Made by a program: the position numbers and the translations under genes
The notes under the pieces: generated by a model
Database searches by the model: none
Seen by the model: the letters and a program-made list of their open reading frames with translations, nothing else
Told to the model about the DNA's origin: nothing
Assembly: GCA_026982235.1 (NCBI GenBank)
Contig: JALSHM010000043.1
Span: forward strand, 1 to 5,753
Source: Robiginitomaculum sp.
GTDB lineage: Bacteria > Pseudomonadota > Alphaproteobacteria > Caulobacterales > Maricaulaceae
Direction of reading: 5' to 3'
DNA length: 5,753 nt
Shown here: piece after piece, positions 1 to 5,753 of the stretch
How the letters are laid out: each line of letters opens with the position of its first letter
Position numbering within the stretch: the stretch's first letter is position 1

Positions 1-1638
1 CGTCCATTTCAAAGCGACAACGGCTTTTTTCGGCTCCGTAACCACAGGGGTGAGCAAATGCGGTGCGCCGTCATAAATAGACAGTTCAAGCATTTTCGGG
101 TCGATCATAATGAATTTACATTCATCCGGGGAAAGGGAATACATCAAAGATAAAATCATAGCATTGATGCCCACAGATTTACCCGAACCCGTTGTCCCTG
201 CTACCAATAAATGCGGCATTTTGGCTAGGTCGGCGAAATAAGGCTTGCCGCCAATGTCTTCGCCCAAGGCTATGGGCAGGTTGGCACCACAGTTTTTAAA
301 GTCCCGGCTGGCCAACATATCGCGCAAAAACACGGTCTCGCGGCGACGGTTAGGCAGTTCAATCCCAATAGCATTACGCCCGCGCACCACAGCAACTCGC
401 GCCGAACGTGCCGCCATAGAGCGGGCAATATCATCAGCCAGATTTATCACACGCGCCGATTTTACGCCGGGGGCTGGCTCAAACTCATACAAGGTGACCA
501 CAGGGCCAGGGCGCACACGCCCAATCTCGCCCTTGACACCGAAATCCACCAATACATTGCCCAGCTCTTCGGCGGATTTTTGCAAAGCCCCGGCATCCAC
601 CACAGCCACGCGCGGCGGCGGGGTTTTGAGAAGGTCAATACGCGGCAGGACGAATTTTCCGTTCTTGGGGAAGTTATATTTTGGGGCATTTTTGGGGCGC
701 TTGGGCGCTGCCGTAACAGGTGCTTCTGGTTCAGCAGCCGCATGTAATAGCTCAGCTGCGGAGGGCGCGGCCTGAGTGGGGGCTTGTGTGGCGGCCTGTG
801 TAGTTGTTTGTGTGGGCGCTGGCCCTGGTTCGTCATATGCTTGTGGTGCTAATGCTTGCGCAGGTTCAACGCCGGGTGTTTCTGCCCATACCCGTTTGTC
901 GTCATAACCTGCGGTCTCTAGGGGATCCACATAGGATTTTTGAAAGCGTCTACGCACAAAGCGCACGGCTTGGTCGATGCGCACCCGGAATATGGCCCAT
1001 AATAGTCCCGCAGCGTCCAACACTTCCGCCACATCGCTGCCAACCACCCCAATAAAACGGCCAAAGCAATAGCCAAGCCCCGTGAAAGCCAACACAGTCG
1101 TGATACCGCCTGCGATTGTCCCTGACAAACCAAGTTTTAGAAACAGACTTTTAAAACCCAAAAAAACCACATCACCTATCCAGCCACCCAGCCCTGTACC
1201 CATGGGCCAGCTTTGGGGGATCGGGAATGCAGCTAGGAAGACTGCCAAGAAAAACACTGTCATCACCAAGAGCCAGCTACGCCTAAATGTCGCCCACTTG
1301 GTAATGCCAATACGCGGCCTCAGCACAGCACGCGCCGCCGCAAATATCATAAGCAAACCAAGCGGAAAGGCAGCCCAGCCCAAGAGCTGCAAGAAAAAAT
1401 TGGCAATATTTGCCCCTGGTCGCCCCAGAAAATTGGCATATTCAGTACCAATACCAGCCGTGTCTCCGGTAGGGTCAAAGGCAGAAAATGTAAGAATAGT
1501 GATGAGTAAAATCGCACCAAGCCCACCAACTACACAAGCCCATATAGCCCGGCGCAAAGCCCTTGGTGGGGTAATTACACCGTCCATTAAGTGCGGGTCA
1601 AATGCCGGTTCATCATAACTACTGCTCGCCGTATTCAC
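1..1638 (-). CDS. ftsK: DNA translocase FtsK, N-terminal 546 codons (3' end outside window)
   Basis: FtsK is the septum-anchored, hexameric, ATP-driven DNA pump that clears chromosome termini from the division site and activates dif recombination. The frame is open without interruption from GTG 1638 to the window edge. Membrane-spanning stretches are visible at about residues 31-52, 78-104, 120-138 and 170-198, followed by a basic segment (RRRFQK, about 229-234) and a short Thr/Gln/Ala/Pro-rich linker (about 262-325), far shorter than the E. coli linker. The alpha/beta motor then begins (about 327 on), with Walker A GTTGSGKS at 481-488 (Lys487) and FIMIDPKMLELS just after it. Walker B, the rest of the motor and the DNA-reading gamma domain lie outside. 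The GTG start is chosen because AAGGAG sits 6 nt upstream, no other in-frame start precedes it before a stop at 1680, and the nearby ATG (1642) is out of frame and terminates after seven codons. The gene follows the glycan operon by 101 bp. SpoIIIE/FtsK paralogues are possible, but the membrane block and motor fit FtsK. Confidence 0.96.
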   Translation of the reverse strand, partial: MNTASSSYDEPAFDPHLMDGVITPPRALRRAIWACVVGGLGAILLITILTFSAFDPTGDTAGIGTEYANFLGRPGANIANFFLQLLGWAAFPLGLLMIFAAARAVLRPRIGITKWATFRRSWLLVMTVFFLAVFLAAFPIPQSWPMGTGLGGWIGDVVFLGFKSLFLKLGLSGTIAGGITTVLAFTGLGYCFGRFIGVVGSDVAEVLDAAGLLWAIFRVRIDQAVRFVRRRFQKSYVDPLETAGYDDKRVWAETPGVEPAQALAPQAYDEPGPAPTQTTTQAATQAPTQAAPSAAELLHAAAEPEAPVTAAPKRPKNAPKYNFPKNGKFVLPRIDLLKTPPPRVAVVDAGALQKSAEELGNVLVDFGVKGEIGRVRPGPVVTLYEFEPAPGVKSARVINLADDIARSMAARSARVAVVRGRNAIGIELPNRRRETVFLRDMLASRDFKNCGANLPIALGEDIGGKPYFADLAKMPHLLVAGTTGSGKSVGINAMILSLMYSLSPDECKFIMIDPKMLELSIYDGAPHLLTPVVTEPKKAVVALKWT

Positions 1639-1644
1639 ACATGT

Positions 1645-1650
1645 CTCCTT
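1645..1650 (-). promoter_or_regulatory. Shine-Dalgarno site of ftsK
   Basis: AAGGAG on the minus strand lies 6 nt before the GTG at 1638 and only 2 nt before the out-of-frame ATG at 1642, which selects the GTG as the start. It is the only strong Shine-Dalgarno sequence at any gene start in the window. It also forms part of one arm of the inverted repeat at 1646-1674, so it could be masked in the mRNA. Confidence 0.8.
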
Positions 1651-1674
1651 AAGTCCAGTTGGAAATCTTAAGGA
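1646..1674. repeat. 8-bp perfect inverted repeat in the ftsK leader
   Basis: TCCTTAAG (1646-1653) and CTTAAGGA (1667-1674) are perfect reverse complements separated by 13 nt. In the ftsK mRNA they would form an 8-bp stem whose 3' arm contains most of the Shine-Dalgarno sequence. The spacer carries a smaller dyad, TCCAgtTGGA (1654-1663), so the site could instead be a protein-binding operator in DNA. The repeat is directly visible; either role is inference. Confidence 0.6.
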
Positions 1675-1690
1675 AACCTAAAGCGCCAAA

Positions 1691-1718
1691 GTAAAGGATG
1701 GGTAAAGGCGGGGTAAAG
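1691..1718. repeat. Three GTAAAG boxes at 11-bp spacing upstream of ftsK
   Basis: GTAAAG starts at 1691, 1702 and 1713 (CTTTAC on the coding strand of ftsK), exactly 11 bp apart and so on nearly the same face of the helix. The second and third are preceded by G, giving GGTAAAG. The units resemble each other beyond the box (GTAAAGGATGG, GTAAAGGCGGG). A related CTAAAG begins at 1678. They lie 53-80 bp upstream of the ftsK start in the only non-coding gap. Phased boxes suit a multimeric regulator, but they may be only a short degenerate tandem repeat. I see no convincing -35/-10 pair. Confidence 0.45.
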
Positions 1719-1739
1719 ATTATGGGAAAAAGGCGGCGG

Positions 1740-2696
1740 TTATTCTAGCGTTTCTGCGCCCATAATATCGCGGATAATATAGGCTGGTTTGTTGGAGCTT
1801 ATGTCTAATATGCGGATAAAATATTGGCCGCTTATGCCTATGGCAAATAAATTGGCACCGCCAACCAAAAGCATGGTCACCATCAAAGACGCCCAGCCTG
1901 GCTGTATGGGGTGTCCGAATAATTTCCGCCATAATATAATCGCCGCCAACAAGAAAGCCAAAGACGCAAATACAAACCCGACCCAAGCAAAGACCCGCAT
2001 CATAAAGGCGGAATTGCCGTATAATAGATTTGAAAACTGCGACCAGCGTCTCTTGAATGTATAGCGGGATTTCCCGTAAGCCGTTTTTGCGTGGGCGGTC
2101 TCAACCGCGACAATATCGTCTGTCACTTGCCGGATAAGCGCGGGGATAAACGGCCTATTAGTTTTTATGGACAACATACCATCAACCACGGGACGGCGAA
2201 AAAGCTTGAGCGGGGAAAAGGGGGTTTTATAGCCCAGAATATTGCGGTCAAACCAGCCCTTAATACCACTACTGATAAATCGAAATGGACCCGTATGATG
2301 CTTGTTTTTATGTTTAGCCGTGACCAGATCGTGTTGCTTAAAAGCGATTAGCTTGGGAATATCCTCGGGCAATTGTTGCAAATCATCATCTATGGTCACA
2401 ACCCAGTTTCCGCGCGCTTGCGACATGCCAGCCATCACCGCGCCGGGCTTGCCAAAATTGCGGGTCAGAGAAATCACCAATACGCACGGCATTTCAGCCA
2501 GCTTAGGCAATAATTCTTTGGTCTTGAGATTGGTCGAGCTATCATCAACCAGTAATATTTCATAACTGGATTTTATGTCCTTGGTAAATACTGCCGCCAG
2601 CCGCTCCACCAATTCGCGCAAACGTGCACCACTGTTATAAACAGGCACAATAACACTATATGTGGGCGCAATATGTGTAGACATAGTTTTTTTCAT
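1740..2696 (-). CDS. Family 2 glycosyltransferase, polyprenyl-phosphate sugar transferase type (DPM1/ArnC/GtrB-like), 318 aa
   Basis: This is a probable inner-membrane enzyme that transfers a sugar from a nucleotide donor to a polyprenyl phosphate on the cytoplasmic face. The GT-A fold starts at YSVIVPVYNSG (13-23). YEILLVDDSS (45-54) supplies the nucleotide-binding acidic pair, and TRNFGKPGAVMAG (78-90) and the DXD-type metal site TIDDDLQ (101-107) follow in the order usual for DPM1-like enzymes. YGKSRYTFKRR (207-217) matches the conserved basic segment before the membrane part. Two helices follow at about 235-256 and 268-290, ending in a GxSGQYFIRI segment like the GEYxGRI of GtrB/ArnC. The length is normal for that subfamily. 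The ATG shares ATGA with the upstream stop and has no clear Shine-Dalgarno sequence, so translation is probably coupled; a second ATG (codon 5) is a possible alternative. The sugar is not deducible; ArnC-like use of a 4-amino sugar is inferred from the neighbouring aminotransferase. Confidence 0.9.
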   Translation of the reverse strand: MKKTMSTHIAPTYSVIVPVYNSGARLRELVERLAAVFTKDIKSSYEILLVDDSSTNLKTKELLPKLAEMPCVLVISLTRNFGKPGAVMAGMSQARGNWVVTIDDDLQQLPEDIPKLIAFKQHDLVTAKHKNKHHTGPFRFISSGIKGWFDRNILGYKTPFSPLKLFRRPVVDGMLSIKTNRPFIPALIRQVTDDIVAVETAHAKTAYGKSRYTFKRRWSQFSNLLYGNSAFMMRVFAWVGFVFASLAFLLAAIILWRKLFGHPIQPGWASLMVTMLLVGGANLFAIGISGQYFIRILDISSNKPAYIIRDIMGAETLE

Positions 2697-3694
2697 GACA
2701 CAGCTATGCGGTTTTTCACCCGTTCAATCAAGGCCAAGCGTTTATCGCGTATAATTTGCTCATCGGGTGGAATGCGTTTCTGCGCCGCGCCCTTGGTTAA
2801 TTGGCCTTCAAGGCGCACAAGTTCCGCCTGTCGTTCGTCTGCATTTAAACCCGCCGCATCTGTTTCCAAAACATAGCCAAATGTCTGCATATGTTCAAAG
2901 CACATGAGCTCCACATAACGAATATCGGCTTGACTTAAGGTTTTTTTGTATTTGCCAAAATTATCTTTCATCACAGGTTTGGCAATATTGCCCCATGCAC
3001 CTATACGGCTGGCATTCCGCCTAGTGCGCTTATCCTTGTAATAGTCCAGCATGGCTGGATCGTAATCTACCCCGACATGATGACACAGTTTTTCGGCCAT
3101 GGTCGGGGTATCGGCGACAAGGTCTTCATAGCGAATCTGTAGGGCGCGGCCACTAGCGGCAATTTGCCTGTAATATTTCAAAGAAGCCACCTGGTCATTC
3201 AGCCATGCCCGCACCGCCCGCTTGACACCGCCAATCGTGCCATTGGTTTTTGTCCAACTGGCGGCGACATCGCGGGGATCTCTGACCATATAAACAAATC
3301 TAGCATCTGGCCAGTTAGCCAGCAAAAACGTCATAACTAGATAAGTATAGTTTTCCTTGACAAAACTCATGCGCTCCCCGGGGCGCATTTCTTTGGCATA
3401 GGTGTAATCCAATGCCTCGCGGATTGTCCGGTTCGGACAGGCGGCGTCCAATTCCGCCACGTCTATTTTTGTTTCCCACTCCGACAGCATATTTTCCTGA
3501 CCTACCACCAGATCTTCACTAAATGCCCGCCAATTCTCCGTATTAGACGTGGGGAAGTAATTATGGGCGTTTAGGCCAAACAGCCGAAACAAATGCGACG
3601 ACGGCGGCCCAGATATTTCGGGATGCCCGTTCATCAGCGAGACAATAAAATTAGACCCAGAGCGTTCCGTACACATTAAAAAAGTAAATTTCAT
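2693..3694 (-). CDS. PAPS-dependent sulfotransferase family protein, 333 aa
   Basis: It probably moves a sulfonate group from 3'-phosphoadenylyl sulfate to a hydroxyl or amine of a carbohydrate or lipid acceptor in the cytoplasm. The N-terminus forms a beta strand and P-loop-like 5'-phosphosulfate motif, FLMCTERSGSNFI (5-17). The 3'-phosphate-binding motif is FVYMVRDPRDVAASW (133-147), with the expected Arg138 and Ser146. RYEDLV (188-193) and the C-terminal YKKTLS segment (about 254-259) are also typical of the Sulfotransfer_1/3 families. FVKENY (111-116) stands near where a catalytic Lys/His is often found, but I cannot assign the catalytic base. No signal peptide or membrane helix is seen. 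The C-terminus (about 285-333) is charged and probably helical. Start and stop each overlap neighbouring genes through ATGA, so it is a full operon member and not a late insertion with its own control. The acceptor is unknown; a glycan built by the adjacent enzymes is the natural guess. Confidence 0.88.
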   Translation of the reverse strand: MKFTFLMCTERSGSNFIVSLMNGHPEISGPPSSHLFRLFGLNAHNYFPTSNTENWRAFSEDLVVGQENMLSEWETKIDVAELDAACPNRTIREALDYTYAKEMRPGERMSFVKENYTYLVMTFLLANWPDARFVYMVRDPRDVAASWTKTNGTIGGVKRAVRAWLNDQVASLKYYRQIAASGRALQIRYEDLVADTPTMAEKLCHHVGVDYDPAMLDYYKDKRTRRNASRIGAWGNIAKPVMKDNFGKYKKTLSQADIRYVELMCFEHMQTFGYVLETDAAGLNADERQAELVRLEGQLTKGAAQKRIPPDEQIIRDKRLALIERVKNRIAVS

Positions 3695-4410
3695 TTGGCA
3701 AATTCCGGCTTAGGTGAGGACAATAGGATTTCTTTGGCACTTGGCCCATAATTCATCAGCAAGTCAAGGACTGACATATGGCTCTCAAAGCCTTTAAAAT
3801 GCTGCTCATATATTGGATGCTGATAATTTTGAAAAACGGGCTGTACCCCGGCGTCTAAATATAGTTGTTCTTCCATATAGTCTTGTGCGGACGGTCCCGT
3901 ATAAAATATATTGGCACCGCGTAATTGACAAAGTTCAATAACCCGCTCTTGTTTATCCTCCGATAAAACGGTCAATTCCGATGATTTAGAAAACACGGTA
4001 TCTATGGCCATATAGTCGGCGATAGCTTTTATCAACGGTATGGTTAAATCAATTAACCGCTCTGGCCGCGTTAAAAAAACGGCTTCATAAATACCCATTA
4101 TCTCAGAGTAATAATAGCACGGTTTATAATTCATCTCAAGCGCCGCCAAATGTTTACGGTGCCAATTAAGCTGATGGTTTATCCGGGTTTGGTTTAAGGA
4201 CTGTCCCAATTTGCCGCGCTTTATGGGAATAGTCAGCCACATCCAACCATCTTTGGTGCGGATGCGGTTGCGGTTTCGCCAATCTTGTTTAGTATATTGC
4301 ACATCATCCAAAAACATAAATTCGTCGCACAAAGCCATTTGCTCGAAATAGCCGAGCCAGGGTAGATAGACGGGTTGCATAATGGCTATGGATTTTTTGG
4401 GCTTGCTCAT
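3691..4410 (-). CDS. WbqC-like family protein, 239 aa
   Basis: The protein carries the hallmark N-terminus of the WbqC-like family, named after a gene of an E. coli O-antigen cluster: IMQPVYLPWLGYFEQM (10-25), then FLDDVQYTKQDWRNRNRIR (33-51), GWMWLTIPIK, and INHQLNWHRKHLAALEMNY. Its length is ordinary for the family. It is soluble, with no signal peptide or membrane helix. The biochemical role of the family is, to my knowledge, not firmly established; members occur repeatedly in surface-polysaccharide loci, often with sugar aminotransferases. Here it lies between a flippase-like protein and a sulfotransferase, with ATGA overlaps at both ends, and the operon begins with a WecE-type aminotransferase. 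A job in modifying the amino group of the 4-amino sugar is therefore plausible, but this is inference only. The ATG at 4410 is preceded by no clear Shine-Dalgarno sequence, so it is probably translated by coupling. Confidence 0.88.
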   Translation of the reverse strand: MSKPKKSIAIMQPVYLPWLGYFEQMALCDEFMFLDDVQYTKQDWRNRNRIRTKDGWMWLTIPIKRGKLGQSLNQTRINHQLNWHRKHLAALEMNYKPCYYYSEIMGIYEAVFLTRPERLIDLTIPLIKAIADYMAIDTVFSKSSELTVLSEDKQERVIELCQLRGANIFYTGPSAQDYMEEQLYLDAGVQPVFQNYQHPIYEQHFKGFESHMSVLDLLMNYGPSAKEILLSSPKPEFAK

Positions 4411-5348
4411 GATTTTACGGTTACAGATTCACGGTCGGTTTTCAGGCCGAGGCTCAGGAGCAATCCAACCGATGTGGCCAACAAGACGGCAAAGCGCATA
4501 AGCAGCGCGGCGCTAAGACCAATCGCCGGGTCAATGCCAAAAATCGTCGTGATGCCCGTATATGCGCCTTCGCGCACCCCGATGCCCCCCATAACGGGCA
4601 GGAGTGAACTTAAGGTGGCGACAACACTGGCCAGCAAAGCTACATAGAAATGTGTTTCAATATTCAATGCCATCAAAATACACCAAAATGATGCGCCCCT
4701 GAGCAAGACCATGATAATGCTTAATAGCCAAATCCGCAAAGTTATGGTTTTGGCGGCGGTGCGCGCCTCCTGTATCCAGCGCGGTAATTTGCGCCCGCGC
4801 AGAGCAAAAAAGATTGCCAGTAAAACTGCAAATGCAATCACCGCTGCCGTGCCGACAGACTTGATGATAGACTTTCCCATTTCCAAAAACTCAGCCTCGC
4901 CGCGAAATATAACCCAAACAGATGCGGCCATCGCCATCAGGCCGACACTGGAAAACCCGGCAATCCGCGAGGCCACAAGGTGGGCGGTTGGCTTAAACAC
5001 TTTACCAGATTTAAGCGCATATCCGGCTACCCGATACCCATCGCCGCTAAACACCCCAAAGCCGAACTGCATGACAAAGGCACTTTGTAAGGCCAGTGCC
5101 AAATGGGTGCGGTAAGGCAAATCGTCTATGGGCGTCATCCAGTGCAAGCGCAGCGCGTCTAAACACCAAACCAATAATATCACAAAGCCGCCCAGACCCA
5201 TCCAGCCCAGATGCGCCGTGCGAATGGCCGCAAAAGCTTCGCGCCAATCCACCCAGACAAATAATAATATGAGTGCGCCTATGCCCACGGCCAGCTTGAG
5301 CAATGTCATCAGCAGGGAAGGTTTTTTGCGGTTTTGCGCTTTAGCCAT
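4407..5348 (-). CDS. Flippase-like polytopic membrane protein (LPG-synthase TM domain / UPF0104 type), 313 aa
   Basis: This is an integral inner-membrane protein of the family that includes the membrane half of MprF (lysylphosphatidylglycerol synthase). Stand-alone members are often found with polyprenyl-phosphate glycosyltransferases and are suspected of moving lipid-linked sugars. After a basic N-terminus (KAQNRKKP) hydrophobic segments lie at about 13-33, 47-64, 84-100, 128-148, 167-184, 206-229, 234-252 and 276-300. Family signatures are SGDGYRVAGY (101-110) and the loop MGGIGVREGAY (253-263), matching the GG(I/L)GxREG motif. There is no C-terminal aminoacyltransferase domain, so it is not a full MprF. 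The first ATG (5348) overlaps the preceding stop by 8 bases (ATGGCTAA); only a weak purine patch (AGAGA) lies upstream. Placed between an aminotransferase and a DPM1-like enzyme, a lipid-sugar flipping role is attractive but unproven. Confidence 0.85.
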   Translation of the reverse strand: MAKAQNRKKPSLLMTLLKLAVGIGALILLFVWVDWREAFAAIRTAHLGWMGLGGFVILLVWCLDALRLHWMTPIDDLPYRTHLALALQSAFVMQFGFGVFSGDGYRVAGYALKSGKVFKPTAHLVASRIAGFSSVGLMAMAASVWVIFRGEAEFLEMGKSIIKSVGTAAVIAFAVLLAIFFALRGRKLPRWIQEARTAAKTITLRIWLLSIIMVLLRGASFWCILMALNIETHFYVALLASVVATLSSLLPVMGGIGVREGAYTGITTIFGIDPAIGLSAALLMRFAVLLATSVGLLLSLGLKTDRESVTVKS

Positions 5349-5753
5349 GTGTGGTCTCTATAAATGCAAGCAAAGCCGCAATAACCTCGTCTTGTTCGGC
5401 CGCGCTCATCGTCCCATAAAGGGGCAAACGTAATTGGGTGTCGGCGACGCGGTTTGTCACTGACATATCCCCGTGCGCTCGCCCGAATTTTAGCCCGCCT
5501 GGTGTTGAATGCAGAGGCACATAATGGGGCGCGGCGACAATACCGACACTGCGCATAAAGGCGGCGCATCTGTTGCGCTGTTCTTTGGTCGCGAACAACA
5601 CCGAATATATATGGGCATTGTGTCCAGCTTTGGCCGGGATGTGGGGGGTTTGTAAATTGTTCAGCGGCGCAAGAGCTTTGTCATATCTCTGCCAAACTTT
5701 CATGCGCGCAGCGTTAATCTCGTCGGTACGCAAGAGCTGCTCAGACAGGACGG
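5341..5753 (-). CDS. wecE: WecE/RffA-type sugar aminotransferase, C-terminal 136 residues (5' end outside window)
   Basis: WecE (RffA) is a PLP-dependent DegT/DnrJ/EryC1-fold enzyme that converts dTDP-4-keto-6-deoxyglucose plus glutamate to dTDP-4-amino-4,6-dideoxygalactose, a precursor of surface glycans. The visible part is the small C-terminal domain. Counting from the first complete codon (5751), it shows RTDEINAARMKVWQRYDKAL (8-27), where the family has its interdomain helix, HNAHIYSV (44-51), HYVPLHSTPGG (76-86) and LRLPLY (107-112). The HYxPLHSxPGG block is the feature that favours WecE over other DegT-fold aminotransferases such as ArnB or FdtB. The frame is open to the edge, so the TTG at 5733 is an internal Leu and not a start. 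The PLP lysine and the large domain lie outside. The TAA (5343-5341) overlaps the next start. It is the first operon gene visible, and its product likely defines the sugar handled by the rest. The exact substrate stays uncertain without the N-terminal part. Confidence 0.85.
   Translation of the reverse strand, partial: VLSEQLLRTDEINAARMKVWQRYDKALAPLNNLQTPHIPAKAGHNAHIYSVLFATKEQRNRCAAFMRSVGIVAAPHYVPLHSTPGGLKFGRAHGDMSVTNRVADTQLRLPLYGTMSAAEQDEVIAALLAFIETTHG

Noticed and set aside
245..775. Plus-strand open frame of 176 codons opposite ftsK
   Set aside because: It lies antisense to conserved FtsK motor coding sequence, has low-complexity Arg/Ser/Ala/Thr composition and no recognisable domain; it is a codon-bias shadow.
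1082..1618. Plus-strand open frame of 178 codons opposite the ftsK membrane region
   Set aside because: It is antisense to the FtsK transmembrane segments, rich in Lys/Pro/Ala and without a family signature; the reverse strand gives a coherent FtsK N-terminus.
1649..1671. Possible CtrA box (paired TTAA) upstream of ftsK
   Set aside because: The two TTAA elements are 15 bp apart, while the CtrA consensus has 7 bp between them; they are better explained by the inverted repeat.
1727..1742. GC-rich stretch followed by a T-run just after the glycosyltransferase stop (minus strand)
   Set aside because: CCGCCGCC followed by five T looks like a terminator tail, but no adequate complementary G-rich arm precedes it, so no stem forms.
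2682..2696. A-run (seven A) after the glycosyltransferase ATG as a slippage or frameshift site
   Set aside because: The run is short, and the frame is intact on both sides, with family motifs beginning at residue 13; nothing suggests a programmed shift.
4711..5115. Plus-strand open frame of 134 codons opposite the flippase-like gene
   Set aside because: It is the complement of hydrophobic transmembrane codons and shows no domain or ribosome binding site.
5341..5733. Reading the aminotransferase as a complete 130-residue gene starting at TTG 5733
   Set aside because: The frame stays open to the window edge, with residues fitting the family further upstream; the large PLP domain is missing, so it is a truncated view of a longer gene.

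Overview
The window is gene-dense with moderate GC, and every gene I can support lies on the minus strand. It looks like the chromosome of an alphaproteobacterium. The main evidence is the FtsK sequence: its short N-terminal membrane block, compact Thr/Gln/Ala/Pro linker and the segment around PVVTEPKKAVVALKW read like alphaproteobacterial FtsK rather than the E. coli type. This assignment is from memory of family sequences, not from a search.

Layout, in the direction of transcription (high to low coordinates). At 5753-5341 is the C-terminal end of a WecE/RffA-type sugar aminotransferase. A tightly overlapping series follows: a polytopic flippase-like membrane protein of the LPG-synthase TM / UPF0104 type (5348-4407), a WbqC-family protein (4410-3691), a PAPS-dependent sulfotransferase-like protein (3694-2693), and a DPM1/ArnC/GtrB-like family 2 glycosyltransferase with two C-terminal membrane helices (2696-1740). 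The first junction overlaps by 8 bases and the next three by exactly 4 (ATGA), so all five are almost certainly one operon with coupled translation. A 101-bp gap follows (1739-1639), the only real non-coding DNA here. It holds three GTAAAG boxes spaced exactly 11 bp apart and an 8-bp perfect inverted repeat whose one arm contains the Shine-Dalgarno sequence of the next gene. Then ftsK begins at a GTG (1638) and runs off the low end after 546 codons, just past its Walker A motif.

How the genes may work together (inference): the set resembles the Arn (L-Ara4N) route in outline. An aminotransferase makes a 4-amino-4,6-dideoxy sugar nucleotide, a DPM1-like enzyme transfers a sugar to a polyprenyl phosphate, and a multi-spanning membrane protein could move the product across the inner membrane. 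WbqC and the sulfotransferase would be tailoring enzymes, giving a possibly sulfated amino-sugar modification of a surface glycan or lipid. No sugar polymerase, ligase or ArnT-like transferase is in view; they may lie beyond the high-coordinate edge. FtsK is an unrelated DNA translocase of cell division and may be reached by read-through from this operon. I see no RNA genes, mobile elements or CRISPR arrays.
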